Assembly (NCBI GenBank): GCA_016709305.1
Contig: JADJNA010000054.1
Location: 1-17,203, forward strand
DNA length: 17,203 nucleotides
Direction: 5' to 3'
Source: Candidatus Villigracilis saccharophilus
GTDB taxonomy: Bacteria; Chloroflexota; Anaerolineae; Anaerolineales; Villigracilaceae
Part shown: piece by piece, positions 6,007-13,162 of the stretch
How positions within the stretch are numbered: position 1 is the stretch's first letter
Layout of the letters: every line of letters starts with the position of its first letter
Program-made: the position numbers and the translations under genes
The notes under the pieces: generated by a model
What the model was told of the DNA's origin: nothing
Seen by the model: the letters and a program-made list of their open reading frames with translations, nothing else
Databases searched by the model: none

Positions 6007-8066
6007 ATGCAAACAAGGAATAGATTTCCGCGTCTTCTTCTTTTAGTCGTCCTGCTGGTTGGTCTGCTGGCGGGTATTTCTGCGCCTGCGTTTGTGGCAA
6101 AAAGAGTCAATGCTGCACCACAAGCGGTTGCTTTAAACGGGGATATTGTTATTAGTGAGTTTAGAACCCGGGGTCCAATCAATGGGAATGATGATGAGTT
6201 TGTGGAATTCTATAATCCACGACCCTATGCAGTAAATGTTAGTAATTGGCAAGTTTGGGGATCGAATAGTTCAGGAATTACCTCCGTAAGGTACATCTTT
6301 CCCGCTAATACCTTGATTAACCCTGGCCAGCATTTTTTGATAGTAAGAGCCGGTACTGGGGGCTATAGTAGTGGGGTTGACGGTGACGGAACGTTTAATG
6401 TTGGTTTTGACGATGATGGTGGAATTGCGCTCTTTGCTGATGGTAATCTAATAATTGATCAAGTTGGGATGAGTGTTGGGTCTCTGTATAAAGAACCCGC
6501 TGATGGCTCTGGAATTTTGAGCCCATTATCTAATGCTGATGCCGTCTTGGGAAAAAGCTATGAACGATTAGAAGGTGGCGTACTTGGAAGTTGTATCCAT
6601 AACAATAATAATTTAGCTGATTTTAAATTAGGTTCAAGTAATCCTCAGAATAGGTTTAGCGCACTTACTTTCTGTGTAGGAATTGAAACCCATACACCTA
6701 CACTTACAGCGACGATAGGGACACCAGCGACCAAGACCAGAACACCAACTGCAACAAAATTCCTACAAATACACCAAAACCAACCACTACTTCTTTCCCC
6801 AAATTCACAGTCATTATTAATGAAGTTGCTTGGGAGGGACAATTGCCTCTGCATCAGATGAGTGGATTGAACTTTTTTTTATAACCCTACTAACTTTGAT
6901 ATATCCTTGGTAGGTTGAATCTTTATACCGATGATAGGAAAGTAGATGTTACATGGCTTTCATCTGAAACAAATGTCATAATCGAAGCAAAAACATATTA
7001 TCTGATTGAAAATAGATTAGATGATTTAGCAGTCAAGGATGTGCCTTATGATAAATATTCCCCCTTTGAGCTTTTAAATGCTAATGAGGTATTACGACTT
7101 GTAAATACAAACGAAACAGCGGCTAATCGGTTAATTGATGTCGCGAATAATGATGGAGGACAGTGGCCAGCCGGAAGCGAAGCTGTATCTGTAAGAGCTT
7201 CCATGGAACGCTGGGGAAACTTTTCAAATGGAACAGAAGTTTGGTCTACTAATAACGGAATTTATAGAAATGGTATTGATCTCTGCTTCTAATCCAATAA
7301 ACGGGACACCTGGGAAGGCAAATTGGATTAGTACAGTATCCCTCACACCTTCTAATACACCTGTTATCTACACTAAAACACCCCGACCTCCTAGGACCTC
7401 CACACCAATACCCACGCTTCGCCCTGTTGGACGCCCGTTTATTAATGAATTTCTTCCACGCCCCGGCTTCGACTGGAATCAAGATGGCAAAGTGGATGTT
7501 TTCGATGAATTTATAGAACTCAAAAATGTTGGCAATGCTGATATGGACTTGAGCGGCTGGAGATTGGATGATGAAGCCGATTTTCCCGGCGCGATCAGTT
7601 CTTCTCCATATACCATACCGAGTCTCATCCTAAAGCCGGGCGAGTACGCGCTCTTCTACGCGTCTGAGACCAATATCCTGCTTAGTGACGGCGGCGACAG
7701 TGTTCGCCTGTTCGATGCAAGCGGAAAATTCTTGATGTAATAGACTACACCATCGCACAAGTTGAGGACCAGTCAGTTTGCCGCCTGCCCGATGGCAACG
7801 GGTTTGGCTCCTGGTTCAACGATTGTACACCCACGCCCAACCTCACCAATTCACGTGATGGCACAGTCCCCTCATCTCCGAATACAGGGAACGAGCCGTC
7901 CCCTGTTTGTAACCTGCCCGACACCCTGCCCGCAGATTTTCTGTTCGCAGAATGTAACGGCTACGGCGCGGACATTTGGAACGATTTCTTTTGGGACAAG
8001 TTCGGCTGGCAGGGCGCTCAGACCATTCCCTCAAACCTGAGCAAGTGGAAATCATTTATTGAATAA
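6007..8066 (+). pseudogene. secreted triple lamin-tail-domain protein, broken by about six frameshifts
   Basis: The intact product would be about 685 residues. It begins with a signal peptide (MQTRNRFPRLLLLVVLLVGL...VNAAPQA). Three lamin-tail (LTD) domains follow at about 6139-6660 (ISEFRTRGPINGNDDEFVEF), 6806-7310 (INEVAWEG, SDEWIEL) and 7435-7860 (INEFLPRPGFDWNQDGKVDV). The domains are joined by Thr/Pro-rich linkers at about 6687-6800 and 7340-7430. A tail of about 68 residues ends at TAA 8066. Single-base frame changes are needed at the A4 run 6756-6759, at 6839, the T8 run 6873-6880, at 6917, at about 7281 and the A4 run 7725-7728; five look like a missing base and one like an extra base. 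No point stop interrupts the correct frames. LTD proteins of this kind are usually extracellular; the function here is unknown. The longer frame from 5914 would lie before the signal peptide and over the leader, so ATG 6007 is preferred. Confidence 0.8.
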
Positions 8067-8069
8067 ATC

Positions 8070-8107
8070 AATCCCTAAAGAAAAGAATCTTTGGGGATTT
8101 ACTTTAA
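8070..8107 (+). terminator. terminator after the lamin-tail gene
   Basis: A 12-bp stem with one G-U pair (8070-8081 with 8088-8099) and a 6-nt loop is followed by a modest T-rich tail. It isolates the pyr genes from the upstream gene. Confidence 0.6.
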
Positions 8108-8122
8108 AATAAAAGGAAACTC

Positions 8123-8941
8123 ATGGAAACCTTTTTCTCTTTTTTGGAAAGACGAGTCGACGACTGCTCCTCCCTGCTCTGCATCGGACTCGACCCGCAC
8201 ATTCCCGACCTTAAAGAAGCCAGCGCCGCCTCAGCCCTCGACTTTTGTCTGACTCTGGTCAAGCAGACAGCTCCCTACGCCGCGGCGTTCAAACCCAATG
8301 CCGCCTTCTTCGAAATCTTCGGCGCGGAAGGGTGGACCGCTCTCAAACAGGTCATCGACGCCGTTCATGAACAATCGCGCCGCCTCGGTTCGATGATCCC
8401 TGTCATCCTGGATGCGAAGCGCGGAGACATCGCCTCCACCACCGAAGCATACGCACGGTCCGCGTTCGAGCATTTGGGAGCGCACTGCATCACCTTAAAT
8501 CCGTATCTTGGAAAAGACTCCATAGACCCGTTCATCAAGGATCATGAAAAAGGGGCCTTCCTATTATGTAAAACCTCCAACCCCGGTTCAGGTGATTTGC
8601 AGGATGTTCCGCTTGAAAATGGGCTGATGCTTTACGAGCATGTTGCCAAACTCGCACAGACGTGGAACACGAAAAATAACATCGGACTCGTTGTGGGGGC
8701 AACCCACCCCGAAGCGCTTGCGCGCGTCCGTGCTGTTGCACCTGACCTGTGGTTCCTGTCCCCGGGCATTGGAGCGCAGGGCGGTGAATTGGAATCCGCC
8801 ATGCGCGCGGGTTTACGCAAGGATGGCAAAGGGCTGTTACTGCCTGTCTCGCGTGGAATCTCCCGCGCGTCCGATCCCGCCAAAGCAGCGGCCGAACTCC
8901 GCGACCAGATAATTAGTATCAAACGCGAATTGACCCGTTAA
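8123..8941 (+). CDS. pyrF: orotidine 5'-phosphate decarboxylase (type 2)
   Basis: This 272-residue enzyme decarboxylates OMP to UMP, the last step of de novo pyrimidine synthesis. Sequence marks are LLCIGLDPHIPDL at the N terminus, FKPNAAFFEIFGAEG, and the catalytic motif VILDAKRGDIASTTEAYA. The DAKRGDI form and the length identify the longer type 2 enzyme rather than the E. coli type. A phosphate-binding region follows (LVVGATHPE, LSPGIGAQGG). The start at 8123 has AAAAGGAAA upstream. The pyrE start lies 17 bp after the pyrF stop, and pyrD is close by, so the three act in the same pathway and are likely cotranscribed. Confidence 0.95.
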   Translation: METFFSFLERRVDDCSSLLCIGLDPHIPDLKEASAASALDFCLTLVKQTAPYAAAFKPNAAFFEIFGAEGWTALKQVIDAVHEQSRRLGSMIPVILDAKRGDIASTTEAYARSAFEHLGAHCITLNPYLGKDSIDPFIKDHEKGAFLLCKTSNPGSGDLQDVPLENGLMLYEHVAKLAQTWNTKNNIGLVVGATHPEALARVRAVAPDLWFLSPGIGAQGGELESAMRAGLRKDGKGLLLPVSRGISRASDPAKAAAELRDQIISIKRELTR

Positions 8942-8958
8942 TAAATAAGGAATCCATC

Positions 8959-9538
8959 ATGACAAAACTTAATCCATCTCAAGCCGCCCTCGCTGACGGC
9001 CTCCTCAACGCAGGCTGTATAAAATTCGGAAGTTTTACATTGAAGTCGGGCCTCACCTCTCCAATCTATATAGACCTGCGCCGTATCATCTCTTTTCCGA
9101 AACTGCTCGAGCAGATTGGAGCGGCGTATTTACCGATCCTTCAAAACCTAAATTTTGACCGACTGGCGGGCTTGCCTTATGCGGCCATTCCCATCGCGAC
9201 CGCGGTTTCATTGCAGGGAAATTTTCCGATGATCTACCCGCGTAAGGAAGTCAAGACCTACGGCACCAAAGCCGAGATCGAAGGAGAGTTCCACGCTGGC
9301 GAAACAGCGCTTGTCATTGACGACCTCGCCACCACAGGCGGAAGCAAATTCGAAGCGATCGAAAAATTAACTGCGGTCGGTCTGGTTGTAAAAGATATCG
9401 TCGTCCTAGTAGACCGTCAATCCGGCGCGAAAGAATCTCTGGAACAGGCGGGCTATTCCATGCACGCCGTGTTGACCATCACGCAACTGCAAGAAGAATA
9501 TGATCGACGAGACACGCAGATTCTTGAAAGGTGGTTAA
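8959..9538 (+). CDS. pyrE: orotate phosphoribosyltransferase, probably frameshifted near its 3' end
   Basis: The enzyme joins orotate and PRPP to make OMP. The core is clear: FGSFTLKSGLTSPIYIDLR, the flexible-loop segment YPRKEVKTYGTKAEIEGEF and the PRPP-binding signature ALVIDDLATTGGSK (about residues 117-130). As read, the frame does not stop where pyrE should but runs on to 9822. In the +1 frame from about 9490 the sequence reads KKNMIDETRRFLKGG then TAA at 9536-9538, a natural-looking OPRTase C terminus giving about 193 residues, the family's usual length. That stop overlaps the ATG of the next gene (TAATG). I therefore annotate the end at 9538 and suspect a one-base insertion (or two-base loss) in the A/G-rich stretch near 9489-9499. 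A true fusion remains possible. Confidence 0.85.
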
Positions 9539-9822
9539 TGCCGCAAGTCAATCGAGTTAATCAAAATCAAATTGCTGGGCTTTGTGAAGAATTGCGGTCT
9601 CTGTTGGAAGCTGAACTCGCTGCAGGAAATACCATCTTTGAAACATGGCAGGGAGATTGGCCTTTTGAAGGATGTCTTTATATCATGCTGGCTTTTCCTT
9701 TTAGAGTAGATCATGGACAACTGCCCCAGGGATTGAGTTTTCACGGCTTGAACGATCTTCATTATTGGAAAGCAGAAATTATTTGTGATAGAACCAGGCA
9801 TGCCCTGGCTTGTCATTTTTAG
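9538..9822 (+). CDS. small conserved-looking protein of unknown function
   Basis: This is 95 residues from ATG 9538, which is preceded by AGGTGG and overlaps the presumed pyrE stop in TAATG. I do not recognise the family. The N-terminal third is helical (IAGLCEELRSLLEAELAAGN). The rest looks like a compact mixed fold with distinctive aromatic motifs: ETWQGDWPFEGCLYIML, a Pro-rich turn, LNDLHYWKAEI, and a final HALACHF. In the sequence as given it is in frame with pyrE, so it could also be read as a C-terminal extension. Its start, ribosome-binding site and the alternative pyrE ending favour a separate, translationally coupled gene. Confidence 0.6.
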   Translation: MPQVNRVNQNQIAGLCEELRSLLEAELAAGNTIFETWQGDWPFEGCLYIMLAFPFRVDHGQLPQGLSFHGLNDLHYWKAEIICDRTRHALACHF

Positions 9823-9921
9823 TTCCTTTGAAAGAATTCGCCATCCACGTGTCCTCAAAACAATAGAAATGTTGAAGCAGGGTAAAAAAAATAGAAAAAA
9901 TTATGTTTTCACCAAAGTCCA

Positions 9922-11010
9922 ATGTATAACTCCATCCGTTCCCTCCTTTTTCGCCTCGACCCTGAACGTGCGCATTCACTCACGCTGGATGCTTTGAGCT
10001 TCGCCGGGAATTTTGCTCCCGCGCGCATCCTGCTTGAGTTGATCTATAAGACTCCCTCCAAACCTGTGGAAGCCTTTGGATTAATTTTCAAAAATCCAGT
10101 TGGGCTGGCTGCTGGATATGACAAGGATGGCGTTGCCATTCGCGGACTCGCCGCTCTGGGATTCGGTCACATCGAGATCGGCACGGTCACTCCCCGCCCA
10201 CAGCCTGGGAATCCGTCCCCGCGCGTCTTTCGCCTTATAGAGGATGAGGCTGTGATCAACCGCATGGGATTCCCGAGCAAAGGCTCCGAATTCATGCAGA
10301 TGAAATTGAATCCCTCACTGCGTTCAGGATTGTTCGAGAATGTGTATGGAATCCAGCCGCGCAATAAAAAAATGAAGGTTACATCCATAAAAAAAGGTGA
10401 GGCGATACTCGGCATCAATCTCGGCAAGAACAAGGAAACGCCCAATGAAGAGGCTGTTCTGGATTATTTGGAACTGCTTCAAAACTTTTCCCCATATGCG
10501 GATTATTTAACGATCAATGTCAGTTCGCCTAACACAGCCGGATTGCGCGATCTGCAGGGACGCGCCGCGCTTGAAAGTCTGTTATCCCATTTACATCAAC
10601 AGCGACTGATCGAGGAAAAGAGACTGGAAAAGAAAATTCCCATCCTCGTGAAACTGGCTCCCGATCTATCCACATCGGAATTAAATGATTCAATCGAAGC
10701 GGTCTTGAACGCGAAGATGGACGGCATCATTGTTACAAATACTACATTGTCACGCGAAGGATTGAGATCAACGTTAAAGGGCGAAACCGGCGGTTTGAGC
10801 GGTAATCCGCTTAAGGCTTTGAGCGAAGCGGTTCTTCATCAAACCATAAAAAAGGTGAATGGGGTAATTCCTGTCGTGAGCGTCGGCGGGATCATGAATC
10901 CAGCGGATGCAAAACGCCGCCTGGATATGGGGGCGGCGCTGGTGCAGGTTTATACAGGCTTGATCTATCGCGGACCAGGATTGGTAAAAGAGATTTTGAA
11001 TACCAGATAG
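9922..11010 (+). CDS. pyrD: dihydroorotate dehydrogenase, class 2 (quinone-dependent)
   Basis: This 362-residue enzyme oxidises dihydroorotate to orotate at the membrane and passes electrons to quinone. Class 2 is shown by the N-terminal helical extension (MYNSIRSLLFRLDPERAHSL) before the barrel. FMN and substrate regions are visible: KNPVGLAAGYDKDG, GTVTPRPQPGNPSPRVFR, NRMGFPS, and the Ser-type active-site loop NVSSPNTAGLRDLQ, which distinguishes it from the Cys-containing class 1 enzymes. The C-terminal phosphate-binding part reads VSVGGI and VQVYTGLIYRGPGLV. The start matches the family N terminus although the ribosome-binding site is weak. It lies 99 bp after the small gene that follows pyrE. 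Confidence 0.95.
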   Translation: MYNSIRSLLFRLDPERAHSLTLDALSFAGNFAPARILLELIYKTPSKPVEAFGLIFKNPVGLAAGYDKDGVAIRGLAALGFGHIEIGTVTPRPQPGNPSPRVFRLIEDEAVINRMGFPSKGSEFMQMKLNPSLRSGLFENVYGIQPRNKKMKVTSIKKGEAILGINLGKNKETPNEEAVLDYLELLQNFSPYADYLTINVSSPNTAGLRDLQGRAALESLLSHLHQQRLIEEKRLEKKIPILVKLAPDLSTSELNDSIEAVLNAKMDGIIVTNTTLSREGLRSTLKGETGGLSGNPLKALSEAVLHQTIKKVNGVIPVVSVGGIMNPADAKRRLDMGAALVQVYTGLIYRGPGLVKEILNTR

Positions 11011-11011
11011 C

Positions 11012-11029
11012 GGCGCAGTATGCTGCGCC
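11012..11029. terminator. hairpin between convergent genes
   Basis: GGCGCAG and CTGCGCC form a perfect 7-bp stem with a 4-nt loop between pyrD (ends 11010) and the leftward gene ending at 11031. Neither side has a strong T run, so termination may be weak. Confidence 0.5.
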
Positions 11030-11030
11030 C

Positions 11031-11657
11031 TTACGTCATATATAACCCGCCCGAGGATTCCATCCAATCGGCGATCTTCTCGGTGGCGGCTTCGATGTTG
11101 TTATCCGAAACATCCAATTCAAGCATAGGCAGAATTGATTCGCTGGCAAGTTTGCGGATCAATTTTTGTTCCTCGACAAAAAGGTTCAAGTCGTTATACT
11201 GCGACGGATTACCCGAAACCTTGAGCCGTTCAGCGCGCGCGGTCTCGAAAGATTCGGGCGAACGGGTAAGCAGTACCAAACGGAAATTCAGAGGGAGCAG
11301 CCGTTCTTCGAGCCAGCGGAAATCGTAATCCTTTTTGTAGGTGTTCAATTGATACATGCGCGTGGACAGGTGAAAACGGTCCACGATCCATGAGTAATAG
11401 CGCTGCAATTCGAAGAGCCTGACCCAGGTGGCGTAGGTTTCCATGGCGAGCGCTTCTTCCTGTGGCTCGAAGTTGATCAGCCCGCGCCCCCAGGGAAAAT
11501 TGGTGAAGGCGCACCATTCCCCCGAGACGAGCGGAGAGTGATATTTATATTTGCGCGGTCCCACTACACGTGGATGTTCGTTGAGCGCAAAAGCGATGTC
11601 GGTTTTGAAGGTCAGGCGTGTGCCTTCGAGGATGATCTTTGGGGTTAGTTTGGACAT
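11031..11657 (-). CDS. P-loop nucleotide-kinase-like protein with altered Walker A
   Basis: This 208-residue protein (from MSKL; an ATG two codons upstream is also possible) resembles thymidylate/deoxynucleoside-kinase-like P-loop proteins in layout. It has an N-terminal strand plus loop IILEGTRLTFKTD (residues 8-20), a central VDRFHLSTRMYQL (about 92-104) like the DR-x-x-S motif of such kinases, a strand LVLLTRSPESF, and an Arg-rich lid-like segment ARAERLK. The Walker A motif GxxxxGK[S/T] appears as GTRLTFKT, with Phe at the usually invariant Gly. Phosphoryl transfer may therefore be weak or lost. A TATAAT six bases before MSKL suggests a leaderless transcript. Family assignment is by eye only. 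Confidence 0.6.
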   Translation of the reverse strand: MSKLTPKIILEGTRLTFKTDIAFALNEHPRVVGPRKYKYHSPLVSGEWCAFTNFPWGRGLINFEPQEEALAMETYATWVRLFELQRYYSWIVDRFHLSTRMYQLNTYKKDYDFRWLEERLLPLNFRLVLLTRSPESFETARAERLKVSGNPSQYNDLNLFVEEQKLIRKLASESILPMLELDVSDNNIEAATEKIADWMESSGGLYMT

Positions 11658-11663
11658 GTCCAT

Positions 11664-11669
11664 ATTATA
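11664..11669 (-). promoter_or_regulatory. -10 box giving a probably leaderless mRNA
   Basis: Perfect TATAAT on the minus strand, six bases before the ATG of MSKL. A short dyad CAGGcttttCCTG lies just upstream. No Shine-Dalgarno sequence is visible, consistent with leaderless translation. Confidence 0.45.
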
Positions 11670-11729
11670 TGCCAGGAAAAGCCTGACAAAACTCTAATGA
11701 GATTCTGAAACAAATTCACACCCTAGATG

Positions 11730-11738
11730 TGGTATATT
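11730..11738 (+). promoter_or_regulatory. extended -10 promoter of the 121-residue gene
   Basis: TGGTATATT fits an extended -10 element 19 bp before the start codon at 11758. A weak AGG follows as ribosome-binding site. Confidence 0.45.
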
Positions 11739-11757
11739 CTCGAACATAGGTAAAATT

Positions 11758-12123
11758 ATGGAAGATAAAATCACAATCATCGAAGGTCCTACACCGATTT
11801 TTGAGCATGTCAATGACGGCTGGGCGTTGGGGCTGAACGAAAGCCCGAGCCTCTCTGTCCCGGCACTCACTCGGCTGCGCACTTTTAACGGCCCCGCGCT
11901 AGTGGAGCGCTGCTATGCCGCATGGCATAAAAAAGCCTCGATCCATCTGCACTATAGGAACGAAGCTGGCGCGGAGGAAACAGCTCCCATTCTCGCCGCT
12001 CGGAATGTCACTACTCCAGACGGGCATATGCTGCTCTTGTGGGTCTATCTCGACAGCGATGGCATCGAATACGAAACAGATGCCGGCGATGATGACCAGA
12101 TGGATGATTATCCCGACGAATAG
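11758..12123 (+). CDS. hypothetical acidic protein
   Basis: This 121-residue protein belongs to no family that I recognise. The first half contains a repeated-looking loop-rich stretch (EGPTPIFEHVNDGWALGLNE, then SPSLSVPALTRLRTFNGPAL). The second half looks like beta strands (ASIHLHYRN, HMLLLWVYLDS). The last 20 or so residues are strongly acidic (DSDGIEYETDAGDDDQ onward). No signal peptide or membrane segment is seen, so it is likely cytoplasmic. It has its own promoter and is followed at once by a strong terminator, so it is transcribed alone. Confidence 0.75.
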   Translation: MEDKITIIEGPTPIFEHVNDGWALGLNESPSLSVPALTRLRTFNGPALVERCYAAWHKKASIHLHYRNEAGAEETAPILAARNVTTPDGHMLLLWVYLDSDGIEYETDAGDDDQMDDYPDE

Positions 12124-12130
12124 GTTTATG

Positions 12131-12166
12131 AGTGACAGTCACCTTTAAGGTGACTGTCACTTTTCT
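12131..12166 (+). terminator. strong rho-independent terminator
   Basis: A perfect stem of about 13-15 bp (12131-12145 with 12147-12161) is followed by TTTTCTT. Each arm is itself nearly palindromic (GTGACaGTCAC). It ends just before the ribosome-binding site of the next gene. Confidence 0.88.
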
Positions 12167-12180
12167 TATATGGAGGATAT

Positions 12181-12957
12181 ATGACCACGCTTCTTACATC
12201 GAACGAGGCTGGTACGGCGACATTGACATTGAACCGCCCCGAACGCGCCAACTCCTTTAACTTTGAGATGGTCAACGAGCTGAGGAATGCTCTCGCGGGT
12301 GCGGAACAAGATCCGCAGGTGCGTTGTGTGATTATCACCGGCTACGGCAAAGTATTCAGTGCCGGACAGGATATTTCCGAAATGAAACAAGGGGAAAAGA
12401 TATCCTATCGCGAGCATTTGGAGCGGACCTATAACCCGCTGATCCTGCAGATCCGAAAAATGGGAAAACCGGTTGTGGCGGCAGTCAACGGTCCCTGCGC
12501 GGGTGCGGCTTTTGGCGTGGCTCTCGCCTGTGATTTGCGGGTCGCCAAATCCACTGCGTATTTTGTGGTTGGCTTTGGCGGGATTGCGCTTGCGCCTGAT
12601 TCGGGCGTCTCCCTGTTGTTACCGGCTTATATAGGTTTGGGGCGCGCGCAGGAATATTTTTATTCCAACAAGCCCATCTGGGCTCGCCAGGCATATCAAT
12701 GGGGCATGGTCAATAGAGTGGGAGGATTCAACTACCAGGCGCTGGTCAGCCAGATTGCGGCTGATCTGGCATCAGGTCCGCGTGAAGCGTTTGCCGCCGG
12801 GAAAGAGGCTTTTAATCATGCCATTCTTCCCAATTTGGAGGAATCACTCAATTTTGAAGGAATCCTACAAGAAAAAGCCGGTAAAACTTCCGAACACTAC
12901 GAAGGCGTAGCCGCGTTTTTGGGGAAACGGAAGCCGCTTTTTAATAAACATGTTTGA
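12181..12957 (+). CDS. enoyl-CoA hydratase/isomerase family protein, PaaG-like
   Basis: This 258-residue crotonase-fold protein acts on an acyl-CoA thioester. The oxyanion-hole segments are FSAGQDISEM (about 59-68) and NGPCAGAAFGVALACDLR (103-120). The first hydratase glutamate of classical crotonase (PE-motif) is replaced by Gly in GFGGIALAPDSG. An Asp at position 140 (PDSG) is retained, as in PaaG-type 2-(1,2-epoxydihydrophenyl)acetyl-CoA isomerases and delta-enoyl-CoA isomerases. An isomerase role is therefore more likely than hydration, but no paa genes are nearby. The start is strongly supported by TGGAGGAT upstream. It sits among genes of amino-acid and acyl-CoA breakdown. Confidence 0.88.
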   Translation: MTTLLTSNEAGTATLTLNRPERANSFNFEMVNELRNALAGAEQDPQVRCVIITGYGKVFSAGQDISEMKQGEKISYREHLERTYNPLILQIRKMGKPVVAAVNGPCAGAAFGVALACDLRVAKSTAYFVVGFGGIALAPDSGVSLLLPAYIGLGRAQEYFYSNKPIWARQAYQWGMVNRVGGFNYQALVSQIAADLASGPREAFAAGKEAFNHAILPNLEESLNFEGILQEKAGKTSEHYEGVAAFLGKRKPLFNKHV

Positions 12958-12980
12958 AACGCTCAAAAATCTTCAGTAGT

Positions 12981-13002
12981 AATCAGAATTATGCTGATTT
13001 TT
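12981..13002 (+). terminator. weak terminator after the enoyl-CoA gene
   Basis: AATCAG and CTGATT pair around a 7-nt loop, followed by a short T run (12998-13002). Only six pairs, so termination would be partial. Confidence 0.4.
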
Positions 13003-13008
13003 GTCATA

Positions 13009-13037
13009 TTGACGTCAATCTGGTTTTCGTGTAAAGT
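13009..13037 (+). promoter_or_regulatory. promoter and palindromic operator candidate for glutamate dehydrogenase
   Basis: TTGACG (13009-13014), a 17-bp spacer and TAAAGT (13032-13037) form a plausible promoter. The -35 lies inside a perfect palindrome TTGACGTCAA (13009-13018), a possible regulator site. The transcript would have a leader of about 120 nt. Confidence 0.45.
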
Positions 13038-13096
13038 TTAGGTACATTTTATTGGAATGATGATATGACCCAGTGTATTGACATAACTCGTGATTA

Positions 13097-13135
13097 AAGC
13101 GGGCGCCCCTGTCTGGGGTGTCCGCTTATATTTTT
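13097..13135 (+). terminator. leader hairpin before gdhA, possible attenuator
   Basis: A 13-bp stem with two G-U pairs (13097-13109 with 13115-13127), a 5-nt loop and then ATATTTTTCT has all the marks of an intrinsic terminator. It ends only about 27 bp before the gdhA start, so it lies inside the presumed gdhA leader. Confidence 0.75.
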
Positions 13136-13162
13136 CTCTACATCCCTAATTAGGAGAACAAC

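Noticed and set aside
6901..6930. TGA after LVG in the lamin-tail gene as a possible selenocysteine codon
   Set aside because: The domain continues in a different frame after this point (NLYTDDRKVDV), so it is a frameshift and not an in-frame recoding site.
7762..8040. Open frame overlapping the end of the lamin-tail gene
   Set aside because: It is a shadow; the correct frame here reads DVIDYTIAQVEDQSVCRLPDG and ends at 8066 with domain-like sequence.
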